Positions 36,547 to 44,739 of a stretch of DNA of 64,000 bases are shown here, piece by piece (the first letter of the stretch is position 1; every line of letters starts with the position of its first letter). Location of the stretch: NCBI RefSeq assembly GCF_022832975.1, contig NZ_CP094846.1, forward strand, positions 186,001 through 250,000, in the 5' to 3' direction. The notes below the pieces were generated by a model. That model had not been told where the DNA came from, did no database searches, and saw nothing but the letters and a program-made list of their open reading frames with translations. Source of the stretch: Ornithobacterium rhinotracheale. Lineage in GTDB: Bacteria; Bacteroidota; Bacteroidia; Flavobacteriales; Weeksellaceae. Made by a program: the position numbers and the translations under genes.

Positions 36547-37587
36547 ATGCAGAAAAAAGTAGTAACTTTTGGTGAAGTAATGTTGCGTTTGGCTACTCCT
36601 GGGTATCAGCGTTTCATTCAGTCTAATAGCTTGAATGCCACTTTTGGTGGAGGGGAGGCTAATGTTGCGGTTTCGCTTGCAAATTATGGAATTCCGGTGG
36701 ATTTTGTAACACAATTGCCTAAAAACGATATCGCTGAATGGTGTATTTCTGATTTAAGAAAATACAAAGTAGGTACTGAAAACATTTTAAGAGGTGGAGA
36801 CCGTGTAGGGATCTATTTCTTGGAAACTGGTGCTGTAGCTCGTCCTTCAAAAGTTGTGTATGATCGTGCAAACTCTGCCATTGCAGAAATTAAGCCTGGT
36901 ATGATCAACTGGAGAGAGGTGTTTAAAGATGCTCAGTGGTTCCACTGGACAGGGATTACTCCAGCACTTTCTCAAGGTGCAGCAGATACTTGTTTAGAGG
37001 CTATTAAAGTAGCAAACGAAATGGGAGTTACTGTTTCTTGTGACTTAAACTACCGTAAAAACCTTTGGAAATATGGTAAAAAAGCTTCTGAAATTATGCC
37101 AGCTTTAGTAGAAGGTTGCGACATCATTTTAGGAAACGAGGAAGATGCTGAGAAAGTATTCGGAATCAAACCAGAAGGTTTTGAAGTTGAGCACACTGGT
37201 GGTGAAGTAAACGCAGCAGAATTTGAATCAGTTTGCCAACAATTGATGCAAAAATTCCCAAGAGCTAAAAAAGTAATTATCACACTTCGTGGTTCTATCA
37301 ACGCAAACCACAACACTTGGGGTGGATGTCTATATTCAGACAAATTATACCAATCTCGTAGATACGATATCACTCACATCGTAGATAGGGTAGGTGGTGG
37401 AGATTCATTTATGGGAGGTTTAATCTACGGATTGCTTACTTACCCACAAGATGACCAAAAAGCATTAGACTTTGCAGTGGCTGCATCTTGCTTGAAACAC
37501 ACTGTGTACGGAGACTATAACTTAGTAACTGTTGCCGAGGTTGAAAACCTAATGGGTGGAGACGGTTCTGGTCGTGTTGTAAGATAA
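36547..37587 (+). CDS. kdgK: PfkB-family 2-keto-3-deoxygluconate kinase
   Basis: The protein has 346 residues. The N-terminus KVVTFGEVMLRLATPGYQRF with FGGGEANVAVSLANYG and the later CDLNYRKNLWKYG fit KDG kinases of the ribokinase family. The C-terminal active site is VDRVGGGDSFMGGLIYG with the catalytic Asp. It phosphorylates 2-keto-3-deoxygluconate to KDPG. It is next to, but convergent with, the kduD-kduI unit, so the two transcripts would together carry unsaturated uronate to KDPG. No KDPG aldolase gene is in the window. Confidence 0.9.
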   Translation: MQKKVVTFGEVMLRLATPGYQRFIQSNSLNATFGGGEANVAVSLANYGIPVDFVTQLPKNDIAEWCISDLRKYKVGTENILRGGDRVGIYFLETGAVARPSKVVYDRANSAIAEIKPGMINWREVFKDAQWFHWTGITPALSQGAADTCLEAIKVANEMGVTVSCDLNYRKNLWKYGKKASEIMPALVEGCDIILGNEEDAEKVFGIKPEGFEVEHTGGEVNAAEFESVCQQLMQKFPRAKKVIITLRGSINANHNTWGGCLYSDKLYQSRRYDITHIVDRVGGGDSFMGGLIYGLLTYPQDDQKALDFAVAASCLKHTVYGDYNLVTVAEVENLMGGDGSGRVVR

Positions 37588-37610
37588 TTTTTGAAACACA
37601 AGACAATAAT

Positions 37611-37638
37611 AAAAGCCTCACAGAGTTGTGAGGCTTTT
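37611..37638. terminator. Bidirectional terminator between kdgK and the DUF6702 gene
   Basis: A perfect 12-bp stem (AAAAGCCTCACA with TGTGAGGCTTTT) and 4-nt loop, A-rich on one side and T-rich on the other, lie between convergent genes. Confidence 0.92.
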
Positions 37639-37666
37639 ACTTTTTCTGATTAGCAATATTTAATTT

Positions 37667-38152
37667 CTAAAATTTAACTTTTCCAGATTCGCTTCCTTTT
37701 TTAGTAACAATAGATTCACGCTTATTGTTTACATTAAAGTTTATGAAGTTCTGTTGATCTGCAAATTCGTTTACAAGCATTGCATTTCGTATTTCGATAG
37801 TCGAAACATTTGAAACATTCGGTACCTCGAAATAAAGTCTTGTAGCCTTAGGCGAAGTTTGTGCTTGTGCGTAATTATAATTTACTCTATTTCCGTTGAT
37901 TTTTACAATGAAATTGCTTCTTAAGTATCTTTCTACTGCGGTGTTGAATATAGCTTCGTTTTCAATTCCTACGCCAATGGCTTTAATTAAATCCTCTGTT
38001 ACAAATTTAGAGCTAAAAGTCATAGAAGTGCTTCCTGGATTGAACTCTACCTTCGTCGTTGAGGTGTGAAAATCGTTAAAAGCAGTAAATGCAGAAACGA
38101 GAATAGTTACAACCGCTAAAATCAAAACACGCATTCCTTTCAAATTTTTCAT
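37667..38152 (-). CDS. DUF6702 family secreted protein
   Basis: With the ATG ending at 38152 the protein has 161 residues and begins MKNLKGMRVLILAVVTILVSAF, a clean signal peptide; an ATG at 38197 would hide the signal behind 15 residues. The mature part starts FHTSTTKVEFNPGSTSMTFSSKFVTEDL, the DUF6702 pattern, with a beta-rich C-terminus. The function is unknown and a periplasmic location is likely. It is a member of a small set of minus-strand genes downstream of kduI. Confidence 0.75.
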   Translation of the reverse strand: MKNLKGMRVLILAVVTILVSAFTAFNDFHTSTTKVEFNPGSTSMTFSSKFVTEDLIKAIGVGIENEAIFNTAVERYLRSNFIVKINGNRVNYNYAQAQTSPKATRLYFEVPNVSNVSTIEIRNAMLVNEFADQQNFINFNVNNKRESIVTKKGSESGKVKF

Positions 38153-38227
38153 TATAATTAAATTTTGTTGCTTAACTATAAACAAACTCAGTGCCATTTA
38201 AAGACTAGAATGTTTATTTAACAAATA

Positions 38228-38656
38228 TTACCCTAGCCAAGCTGTCCATGGAATCATATAGAAACAGATACAAGCAAGTGCAATAAAGGCAAGTGTAATC
38301 CCCTTTAAGATTGGTGATTTTTTGAGCTTAGCATTGGCAATTGTGATTAAAATTACAGCAGTGAACATCATAAAAGGATGCTCTATCGTGTAAAGCCTGT
38401 TTGGTGATTGCATTGCAACGCCGTTTTCCCAAGCACCTTGCACGATAGGAGAAAGTATGTATAATACAATTCCTACCAAAAACTGAATGTGGAAGGAAAT
38501 AAGCGTGTACAATGAGATTTTTTTCAAACCTAAACTAATTGGTTTTTTGTTCAAAAAAAATAGAATACTTGTGATAAGTAAACTTAAACTTCCTAGTACA
38601 ACCGCAAATGCCCAGTAGCTGTGGAAAGTTTTCAAAATGGGATAAAGTGAGTTCAT
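38228..38656 (-). CDS. Four-helix membrane protein, cytochrome b-like
   Basis: The protein has 142 residues with four hydrophobic helices (about 15-35, 45-68, 93-110 and 117-138). Histidines occur in or near the helices (FHSYWAF, SFHIQFLVG, IEHPFMM), a pattern like small heme-binding or SirB2-like membrane proteins. Heme binding is only a suggestion. It has a separate transcript from kduI because a terminator lies between them. Confidence 0.65.
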   Translation of the reverse strand: MNSLYPILKTFHSYWAFAVVLGSLSLLITSILFFLNKKPISLGLKKISLYTLISFHIQFLVGIVLYILSPIVQGAWENGVAMQSPNRLYTIEHPFMMFTAVILITIANAKLKKSPILKGITLAFIALACICFYMIPWTAWLG

Positions 38657-38704
38657 TTCATTTTTTTTTTTAATATTGGCAAATATATAGTTTTTAAATG
38701 TATT

Positions 38705-38738
38705 AAAAAAGGGAGGTTATAATAGCCCCCCTTTTTTT
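38705..38738 (-). terminator. Terminator of the kduD-kduI unit
   Basis: A stem AAAAAAGGGAGG with CCCCCCTTTTTT (one mismatch) and about 9-nt loop is followed on the minus strand by Ts. It lies 63 bases after the kduI stop. Confidence 0.75.
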
Positions 38739-38800
38739 GTTCAAAATTCTAAGATTTAGTATCCTTGTTTTTTGGATAAGTTTCAAATTGAAAACTATAA

Positions 38801-39703
38801 TTATTTCAAGTCGTAAGGGTAGACTTTATCCATATCAGTATAGTCTAAGTTTTCGCCCGCCATACCCCAAATAAAGTCGTAGTTGGTAGTTCCTGCTCCT
38901 GCATGGATAGACCATTCTGGCGCAATTACAGCTTCTAAGTTGTGTACCCAGATGTTTCTTGTTTTCTCAGGCTCACCCATGAAGTGGCATACCGCTTGTT
39001 TTTCCGGAACTTTGAAGTAGAAGTAAGCCTCCATTCTACGCGCGTGAATGTGTGCAGGCATTGTGTTCCAAACGCTACCTGGCTCAAGCTCGGTTAAACC
39101 TAGTTGTAATTGGCAAGTTTTGGTGGTTTGGTTTACGATGTATTTTACAATGGTACGCGCATTTGATTCCTCCAAGCTTCCTGCTTTTACTTTTACTGCG
39201 TCTTCACGAGTAATTTTTTTAGTAGGGTAGCTTGTGTGTGCGTTTGCAGAGTTGAAGTAGAACAATGCAGGCTCTTTGGCAGACGCAGAAGAGAAAGTCA
39301 CTTCGTCCTCGCTACGACCGATGTAAAGCGCTTCTTTGTTTTTCAATTCGTATTTTTTGTTTCCTACTTTCACGATTCCCTTTCCACCGACATTGATGAT
39401 ACCAATTTCGCGGTGGCTTAAGAATTTAGGCGATTTTAAAGGATCAATTGCCTCAAGTTTTAGGCTTTGTTTCACAGGCATAGCACCACCGATGATAAAT
39501 CTATCGTGTAGTGTGTAGACCATGTGTACTTTATCTTCTTTAAATAAATCTTTTACCAAGTATTCTTCTCTCAATCGCTCTGTGCTGTAATGTTCAGCAT
39601 CTTTTGGATTGGTTGCGTAGCGTACTTCGTAGCTTGTGTACGACTGAGCCAATGTCAACCCAGAGATTAATAATAATGATAATAAACTTAATGTTTTTTT
39701 CAT
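38801..39703 (-). CDS. kduI: 5-keto-4-deoxyuronate isomerase KduI with signal peptide
   Basis: The protein has 300 residues. Residues 1-19 (MKKTLSLLSLLLISGLTLA) look like a cleavable Sec signal peptide, and the rest is about the full length (278) of cytosolic KduI. The cupin zinc site is intact: His218 and His220 in MPAHIH, Glu225 in RRMEAYFYF and His267 in WSIH. Other family strings are INVGGKGIV, YPTKKITREDAV and FIWGMAGEN. The enzyme converts 4-deoxy-L-threo-5-hexosulose uronate (DKI) to 3-deoxy-D-glycero-2,5-hexodiulosonate (DKII). KduI is normally cytosolic; the signal peptide suggests a periplasmic enzyme here. It is the last gene of the kduD, EIIC, DUF308, kduI row. Confidence 0.92.
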   Translation of the reverse strand: MKKTLSLLSLLLISGLTLAQSYTSYEVRYATNPKDAEHYSTERLREEYLVKDLFKEDKVHMVYTLHDRFIIGGAMPVKQSLKLEAIDPLKSPKFLSHREIGIINVGGKGIVKVGNKKYELKNKEALYIGRSEDEVTFSSASAKEPALFYFNSANAHTSYPTKKITREDAVKVKAGSLEESNARTIVKYIVNQTTKTCQLQLGLTELEPGSVWNTMPAHIHARRMEAYFYFKVPEKQAVCHFMGEPEKTRNIWVHNLEAVIAPEWSIHAGAGTTNYDFIWGMAGENLDYTDMDKVYPYDLK

Positions 39704-39731
39704 GAATTTGATTTTTAAAATAGTTTATAAA

Positions 39732-40373
39732 TTATTTTTTTCTTACGATTTCTTGAAATTCATTTTCCAATGTCTCGATTTTGGCTTTTAATTCTGGCGT
39801 AAGCTTTTCGTTTAAATGGTTTTTAATGCTTTTTAAATTTATGGCCAAATAGCACGAAGCTACGCCTAAAATAATAAAAGCGGTTCCTGTAATAGCCACA
39901 AGCGAAAGACCTGCAACGATAGGATTGGCTAAAAGCATAAAAGAGATAAAAATCCCTAAAATACTCCATCCTAAAACGCCCACCCATCGAGTAGGAGCGT
40001 AGGCCTTAATGTCCAATGCAAAGCCCAATAATTGAAACGAGCGGAACATCAAAACAAATCCTACATAATATGGCAAAACTTCCATTGAGATTTTAGGGTT
40101 TACCCACATATACATCCCAATCATCCAAGTAAAGATACCAAAGGCTAAAACCCAGCCCCAATTGGGCAAAGTTTTTTGGTTTTGCCAAGCAAATACCGCA
40201 TCGAATATCCCAGAAATCAAAAACGATACACTAAAGATAATCGACAAAATCATATAAGCCTCCACGGGGACAAAAAAGGTGTAAATTCCTACACCGATAA
40301 ATAAAATCCCGATGATGAGCGGAAGATACCAATGTTTAATAGCACCGATGAATTTCGAAATTAAATTTTCCAT
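39732..40373 (-). CDS. DUF308 (HdeD-like) membrane protein
   Basis: The protein has 213 residues with six hydrophobic helices arranged in pairs (first IIGILFIGVGIYTFFV, then MILSIIFSVSFLISGIFDAVF). This is the repeat pattern of DUF308/HdeD proteins, which in enteric bacteria are linked to acid resistance. A cytosolic, charged tail ends the chain (EFQEIVRKK). It lies between the EIIC-like permease (79 bases) and kduI (28 bases), so it probably supports the same process, but its role is unknown. Confidence 0.82.
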   Translation of the reverse strand: MENLISKFIGAIKHWYLPLIIGILFIGVGIYTFFVPVEAYMILSIIFSVSFLISGIFDAVFAWQNQKTLPNWGWVLAFGIFTWMIGMYMWVNPKISMEVLPYYVGFVLMFRSFQLLGFALDIKAYAPTRWVGVLGWSILGIFISFMLLANPIVAGLSLVAITGTAFIILGVASCYLAINLKSIKNHLNEKLTPELKAKIETLENEFQEIVRKK

Positions 40374-40452
40374 TTTTAAATAATTTTTTGATTGAATAGT
40401 GTGTTATAAAAAAGTTACGAGAAGCCTTTCAACTCCTCGTAAGCATTTTTAA

Positions 40453-41856
40453 TTATTTTTTAGGAGCGTTATCAGTTTCTACCACTACAGCATTTCTCTG
40501 ATTGTGCTCGCGAAGAATCATTCGGCGGTTGTACCACAACATTCCTAAGGTAAAGATTGATAAAATAGCCATTCCGATGTATTTTAACCAGTAGATAGCT
40601 TTGAAAATCACCCAAGTAAAGATACTTGAAGCAAAGTCAAGCGCACCACCTTCAAATCCTGGAGGGATTGCAACGGCTTTGTCTCCTGTTTTCTCATACA
40701 CATCTTTTGCTGCAAGTGTGAATGATGGAGCCAAATCGGTCACAAAATATAAACCGATGATAAGCACCACAAGCCCTACGATAAATGATTTTACCACATT
40801 ACCATTGGTAATAGGCAATACCAGTGGGAACAAATAGAACATTCCCGCTAATGATGCCAATGGTAAAAACTCATTTCCTGGCAAATAAACAGAAAGAATC
40901 AATGTTACTGGAATCAATAACAACGAAACTACCAATGTTGCAGGGTGCCCAATTACTAGGGCAGGTGTCATACCAATGTTTAAATCGATTTTTCCCTGGA
41001 ATTTCTTATCGATAAGTTTTTTAGTCGCTTCAGAAATTGGGTGAAGCCCTTCGATAAATAGGCGGGTAATTCTAGGGATTAATTCCATTACGGCTCCCAT
41101 TTTAATACCTAAACCTAAAAATCCTTTTACATCTTCTCTTGCCAAAATACCGATACCACATCCTATGATGATTCCTAAGAATAATGGCTGCCCAAGCAAT
41201 CCGAATTTTTTCTTCATTCCCTCGGCATCGATGTTTAATTTTTCGAAACCAGGAATTAAATCCAATGCTTTGTTGATGACTACGGCAAATGGCACCATTC
41301 CTTGACAGAAAGGTTGCGGAATAGAGATTCCTTCCATGCCTTCGTAGTAGTTTTGGAATTTATTGGCCGTTAAATCTGCCATTACAAGTGTAATGATGTA
41401 GCAGATGATGGCTGCGAAAAATCCCCAATAAATATTATCGCTTGCGAAATACACAATTGCCCCAATGAATGCAAAATGCCAGTAGTTCCACAAGTCGATG
41501 TTTACGGTTTTAGTACATCTTAAAAGCAATAAAACTAAGTTTACGCCCAAACATACAGGAATAATAAGTGCCCCCACCGCAGTGTTATAGGCCACGGCTG
41601 CTGCCGCTGGCCATCCCATGTCAAAAACTTTAAGTTTTAAATCATAGATTTTCACCACTTGGTCAAGGCTTGGTCCCATACTACTAGTAAGCAAGGCGGT
41701 GATGATGGATAAACCCACAAAACCTACCCCTACATACAATCCAGATAATACGGCTTTTCCAGGTTTAATGCCGAGCGCAATGCCCAAAATCGAAAAGATA
41801 ATGGGCATCATCACTGCAGCACCTAATTGTATAATATATTCAAAGATATTAGCCAT
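40453..41856 (-). CDS. PTS EIIC-like permease (galactitol GatC type), unpartnered
   Basis: The protein has 467 residues with about ten to twelve membrane segments. The start MANIFEYIIQLGAAVMMPIIFSILG, SSMGPSLDQVVKIYDL and the segment PAAAAVAYNTAVGALIIPVC fit the galactitol EIIC (GatC/SgaT-like) family. There is no EIIA or EIIB domain and none is encoded in the window. Bacteroidetes rarely have a sugar PTS. The gene is 8 bases after kduD and upstream of kduI, so it probably imports the uronate product, perhaps without phosphorylation. Confidence 0.88.
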   Translation of the reverse strand: MANIFEYIIQLGAAVMMPIIFSILGIALGIKPGKAVLSGLYVGVGFVGLSIITALLTSSMGPSLDQVVKIYDLKLKVFDMGWPAAAAVAYNTAVGALIIPVCLGVNLVLLLLRCTKTVNIDLWNYWHFAFIGAIVYFASDNIYWGFFAAIICYIITLVMADLTANKFQNYYEGMEGISIPQPFCQGMVPFAVVINKALDLIPGFEKLNIDAEGMKKKFGLLGQPLFLGIIIGCGIGILAREDVKGFLGLGIKMGAVMELIPRITRLFIEGLHPISEATKKLIDKKFQGKIDLNIGMTPALVIGHPATLVVSLLLIPVTLILSVYLPGNEFLPLASLAGMFYLFPLVLPITNGNVVKSFIVGLVVLIIGLYFVTDLAPSFTLAAKDVYEKTGDKAVAIPPGFEGGALDFASSIFTWVIFKAIYWLKYIGMAILSIFTLGMLWYNRRMILREHNQRNAVVVETDNAPKK

Positions 41857-41864
41857 ACAAGGGA

Positions 41865-42662
41865 TTATTTAGGTTGTTTTCCGATGTAGGCCAAGATACC
41901 ACCGTCTACATACAGCACATGCCCGTTTACGAAGTTTGAAGCGTCAGATGCTAAGAACACAGCAGGACCTTGTAAATCTTCTGGAGTTCCCCATCTTGCA
42001 GCAGGAGTTTTTGCGATAATGAATGAATCGAATGGGTGGCGGCTTCCGTCTGCTTGTTTTTCACGAAGTGGAGCAGTTTGTGGCGTAGCGATGTACCCAG
42101 GACCGATACCATTACATTGAATGTTGTGCTCACCATACTCAGAAGCGATGTTGCGAGTAAGCATTTTTAACCCACCTTTTGCAGCAGCGTAAGCAGATAC
42201 AGTTTCACGACCAAGCTCAGACATCATAGAACAGATGTTGATGATTTTTCCGTGACCTTTTTTGATCATGCTTGGGATTACCGCTTTAGCCACGATAAAT
42301 GGAGCGTTTAAGTCCACATCGATTACTTTGCGGAACTCAGCAGCACTCATTTCGTGCATAGGTACACGCTTGATGATACCTGCGTTGTTTACCAAAATGT
42401 CGATTACACCTACTTCTTTTTCTACGGTAGCTACTAGCTCATTTACAGCATCTTCGTCTGTAACATCGCATACATAACCATATGCCTCAAGTCCGTCTTT
42501 TTTGTAAGACTCTAAACCTTGGTTTACTAAATCTTGGTTAATATCGTTGAAAACGATTTTTGCACCAGCTTTTCCTAATGCAGACGCGATAGCATAACCA
42601 ATTCCGTAAGACGCTCCAGTTACAAGAGCAGTTTTACCTTCGAGTGAGAAATTTGTCATCAT
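41865..42662 (-). CDS. kduD: SDR oxidoreductase KduD (2-dehydro-3-deoxygluconate dehydrogenase)
   Basis: The protein has 265 residues. The cofactor motif is TGASYGIGYAIA, then NNAGII; the catalytic set is Ser in ICSMMS and YAAAK; the C-terminus GHVLYVDGGILAYIG is typical of KduD and gluconate 5-dehydrogenase. Next to kduI and kdgK the role is reduction of DKII to 2-keto-3-deoxygluconate. Either of two adjacent ATGs could be the start. It is the first gene of the unit and has a 290-base upstream region with inverted repeats. Confidence 0.9.
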   Translation of the reverse strand: MMTNFSLEGKTALVTGASYGIGYAIASALGKAGAKIVFNDINQDLVNQGLESYKKDGLEAYGYVCDVTDEDAVNELVATVEKEVGVIDILVNNAGIIKRVPMHEMSAAEFRKVIDVDLNAPFIVAKAVIPSMIKKGHGKIINICSMMSELGRETVSAYAAAKGGLKMLTRNIASEYGEHNIQCNGIGPGYIATPQTAPLREKQADGSRHPFDSFIIAKTPAARWGTPEDLQGPAVFLASDASNFVNGHVLYVDGGILAYIGKQPK

Positions 42663-42952
42663 TTTGTTTATAATTTTTAATGTTTAATTAAATTTTTAAG
42701 GTCGTGAAGATAAGAATTTTTGTGCTTACTATCTAATTTTTAGTGCATTTAACAACGAAAAGTGTATAAAAGTCACTTATTGAAAGTGTTTTACAAACAC
42801 AAATACGACAAAAATCATATTTATTAATCTTAATGTTTCACGATAATGACTATCGTTTCGATGCATTTTAGTCTACTTTAGTCAAGGCAAATTGTATTAT
42901 AAGTTATAGTATCTGTGTTAATGTTGATTTAATAATTTAATAGATGAGATCC
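42663..42952. promoter_or_regulatory. kduD upstream region with operator-like repeats
   Basis: Three AAGTG half-sites in alternating direction lie at 42760-42764 (+), 42774-42778 (-) and 42784-42788 (+). A separate inverted repeat ACGATA-N5-TATCGT is at 42840-42856. These may be binding sites for a uronate-responsive regulator. No clear TAnnTTTG promoter was found, and no regulator gene is next to it. Confidence 0.35.
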
Positions 42953-43471
42953 TTATATATACTGAGAATTTGAATTTGGCACAATGAAATCCGCTATTTT
43001 TTGTACATCATTTACTGTTAGACTTGCTTGAGCATTAAAAGATCTAGGCATAGAAGTATTTATTCTAAGTAAAAAATTTGCTTGTTTCTCATCTAATTTC
43101 AACTTAGAGATAAGTATAGATGTTCGTAAACAAATTATTTTATCTATTGCATCTCTTTTAGAATTTGGCACAAAAAACAATGTTATAGTTTCTTTTTTAG
43201 CATCAGTATTTAATTTTAAGAAAATTTCGCTATACCGAACTAAATCAAGCCATATACTTTTCCCTTTTTTAAACTCAATATAAATGTTATGCTTTATCCA
43301 TATCGCATCCCAATACCTATTTGTGTCAACTTTAAAATCATTCAATATATCACAAAGAATATTGTCATACCCACTATTTTTTTTTAATATTTCTCCTTTA
43401 ACTTTATAAATATTTTTTTGTAAATACTCCTTTAATTTATTTAATATATCTTCTGATATAGGTTCTGTCAT
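42953..43471 (-). CDS. Orphan protein with possible PD-(D/E)xK nuclease motif
   Basis: With the ATG ending at 43471 it has 172 residues (an ATG at 43501 would add ten). The middle reads RYWDAIWIKHNIYIEFKKGK: an Asp followed about 13 residues later by ExK after a hydrophobic strand, the spacing of a PD-(D/E)xK nuclease core. SIWLDLVRYSEIFLKL then gives a helix. The rest is helical (KLDEKQANFLLRI). I do not recognise the exact family. The gene is very AT-rich compared with its neighbours and has no methylase beside it, which suggests transfer. Functional assignment is only a suggestion. Confidence 0.6.
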   Translation of the reverse strand: MTEPISEDILNKLKEYLQKNIYKVKGEILKKNSGYDNILCDILNDFKVDTNRYWDAIWIKHNIYIEFKKGKSIWLDLVRYSEIFLKLNTDAKKETITLFFVPNSKRDAIDKIICLRTSILISKLKLDEKQANFLLRINTSMPRSFNAQASLTVNDVQKIADFIVPNSNSQYI

Positions 43472-43739
43472 AATTATCGTTTTAAAGAATAAACATATCA
43501 TTTAAAAATCCTATCATCTAACCACAATTCCCATGGCTTCAAGGTGTTGCTCATTGATTAGGACGGCTTTTTAATCATTTCCCCTGTTTTTTCTTATTGT
43601 TTACTGAAAAATAAAGGCTTATCGTTATTCATATTTAAGTGGTAATGATTGATTTTTAGTAGTAATAAATAACTAGCGAATGCCTTTATTCGATTTTGAA
43701 AAAATGATTTTTTGGTATTTTTAAAAATGCCTTAAATTC

Positions 43740-44720
43740 CTATTTTCTATTCAAAATAGTTGCAACTTCTTTGGCATAATAGGTGTTAATTAAATCGGCA
43801 CCCGCACGCTTGAATGCGTACATGGATTCCATTAGGCATTTTTCAAAATCGAGCCAGCCTTTTTCTGCGGCAGCTTTTAGCATGGCATATTCGCCACTTA
43901 CTTGGTACACGGCAATCGGCATTTTGGTGTATTCTTTCATGCGATAAAGCACATCAAGATATGGCATGCCTGGTTTCACCATTAAAATATCGGCACCTTC
44001 AATCATATCATTATCTGCCTCGCGGTAGGCTTCTTGCACATTGGCATAATCCATTTGGTAGGTTTTTTTATCACCAAACCCTGGCGCAGAATCGAGCGCA
44101 TCTCGGAACGGACCATAGAATGAGCTGGCGTATTTTGCCGTGTAGCTCATGATGCCCACATTGTGGAATCCATTTTGTTCTAAAATTTCACGAATGGCTA
44201 AAACGCGACCATCCATCATGTCGGACGGGGCAATGAAATCGGCTCCAGCTTCTGCGTGCGAAAGCGCCATTTTAGCTAAAATTTCTACCGTTTCGTCGTT
44301 TAAGATTTCGCCATTTTCTACGATTCCGTCGTGGCCGTAGGATGAAACAGGGTCAAGCGCCACATCGGTAAACACGAGCATATCTTTTTGCGCTTTTTTA
44401 ATGGTTTTGATGGCGCGTTGCATCAATCCATTAGGATTTAGAGCCTCGGTGCCCGCATTGTCTTTTAATTCATCTGGCACTTTGCAGTAAATATTTACCG
44501 CTTGGATACCCAAATCCCAAATTTCTTGGATTTCTTTTTCTAGTACATCAAGTGTCATTCTAAAAACGCCTGGCATACTTGGAATTTCTTCTCGCAAGTT
44601 TTCGCCTTCCATGATGAAAAGCGGCAGCATCAAATCATGGGTGCTTAGGCTTGTTTCTCTTACTATATTTCTAATCGCCTCGTTGCTACGAGTTCTTCTA
44701 TTTCTTTGATATGGATACAT
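43740..44720 (-). CDS. hemB: Delta-aminolevulinic acid dehydratase (HemB)
   Basis: The protein has 326 residues. Active-site parts are FTDVALDPVSSYGHDGIV, ADFIAPSDMMDGRVLAIR, IMSYTAKYASSFYGPFRDAL (first lysine) and DILMVKPGMPYLD (Schiff-base lysine). YQVSGEYAMLKAAAEKGW follows. The zinc cysteine cluster of the classic form is replaced here by Asp/Ala-type residues (TDVALDPVS), pointing to a magnesium-type enzyme. It condenses two ALA to porphobilinogen. It follows the barrel protein gene by 19 bases. Confidence 0.96.
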   Translation of the reverse strand: MYPYQRNRRTRSNEAIRNIVRETSLSTHDLMLPLFIMEGENLREEIPSMPGVFRMTLDVLEKEIQEIWDLGIQAVNIYCKVPDELKDNAGTEALNPNGLMQRAIKTIKKAQKDMLVFTDVALDPVSSYGHDGIVENGEILNDETVEILAKMALSHAEAGADFIAPSDMMDGRVLAIREILEQNGFHNVGIMSYTAKYASSFYGPFRDALDSAPGFGDKKTYQMDYANVQEAYREADNDMIEGADILMVKPGMPYLDVLYRMKEYTKMPIAVYQVSGEYAMLKAAAEKGWLDFEKCLMESMYAFKRAGADLINTYYAKEVATILNRK

Positions 44721-44739
44721 GATTAAATCTATTTTTTAA

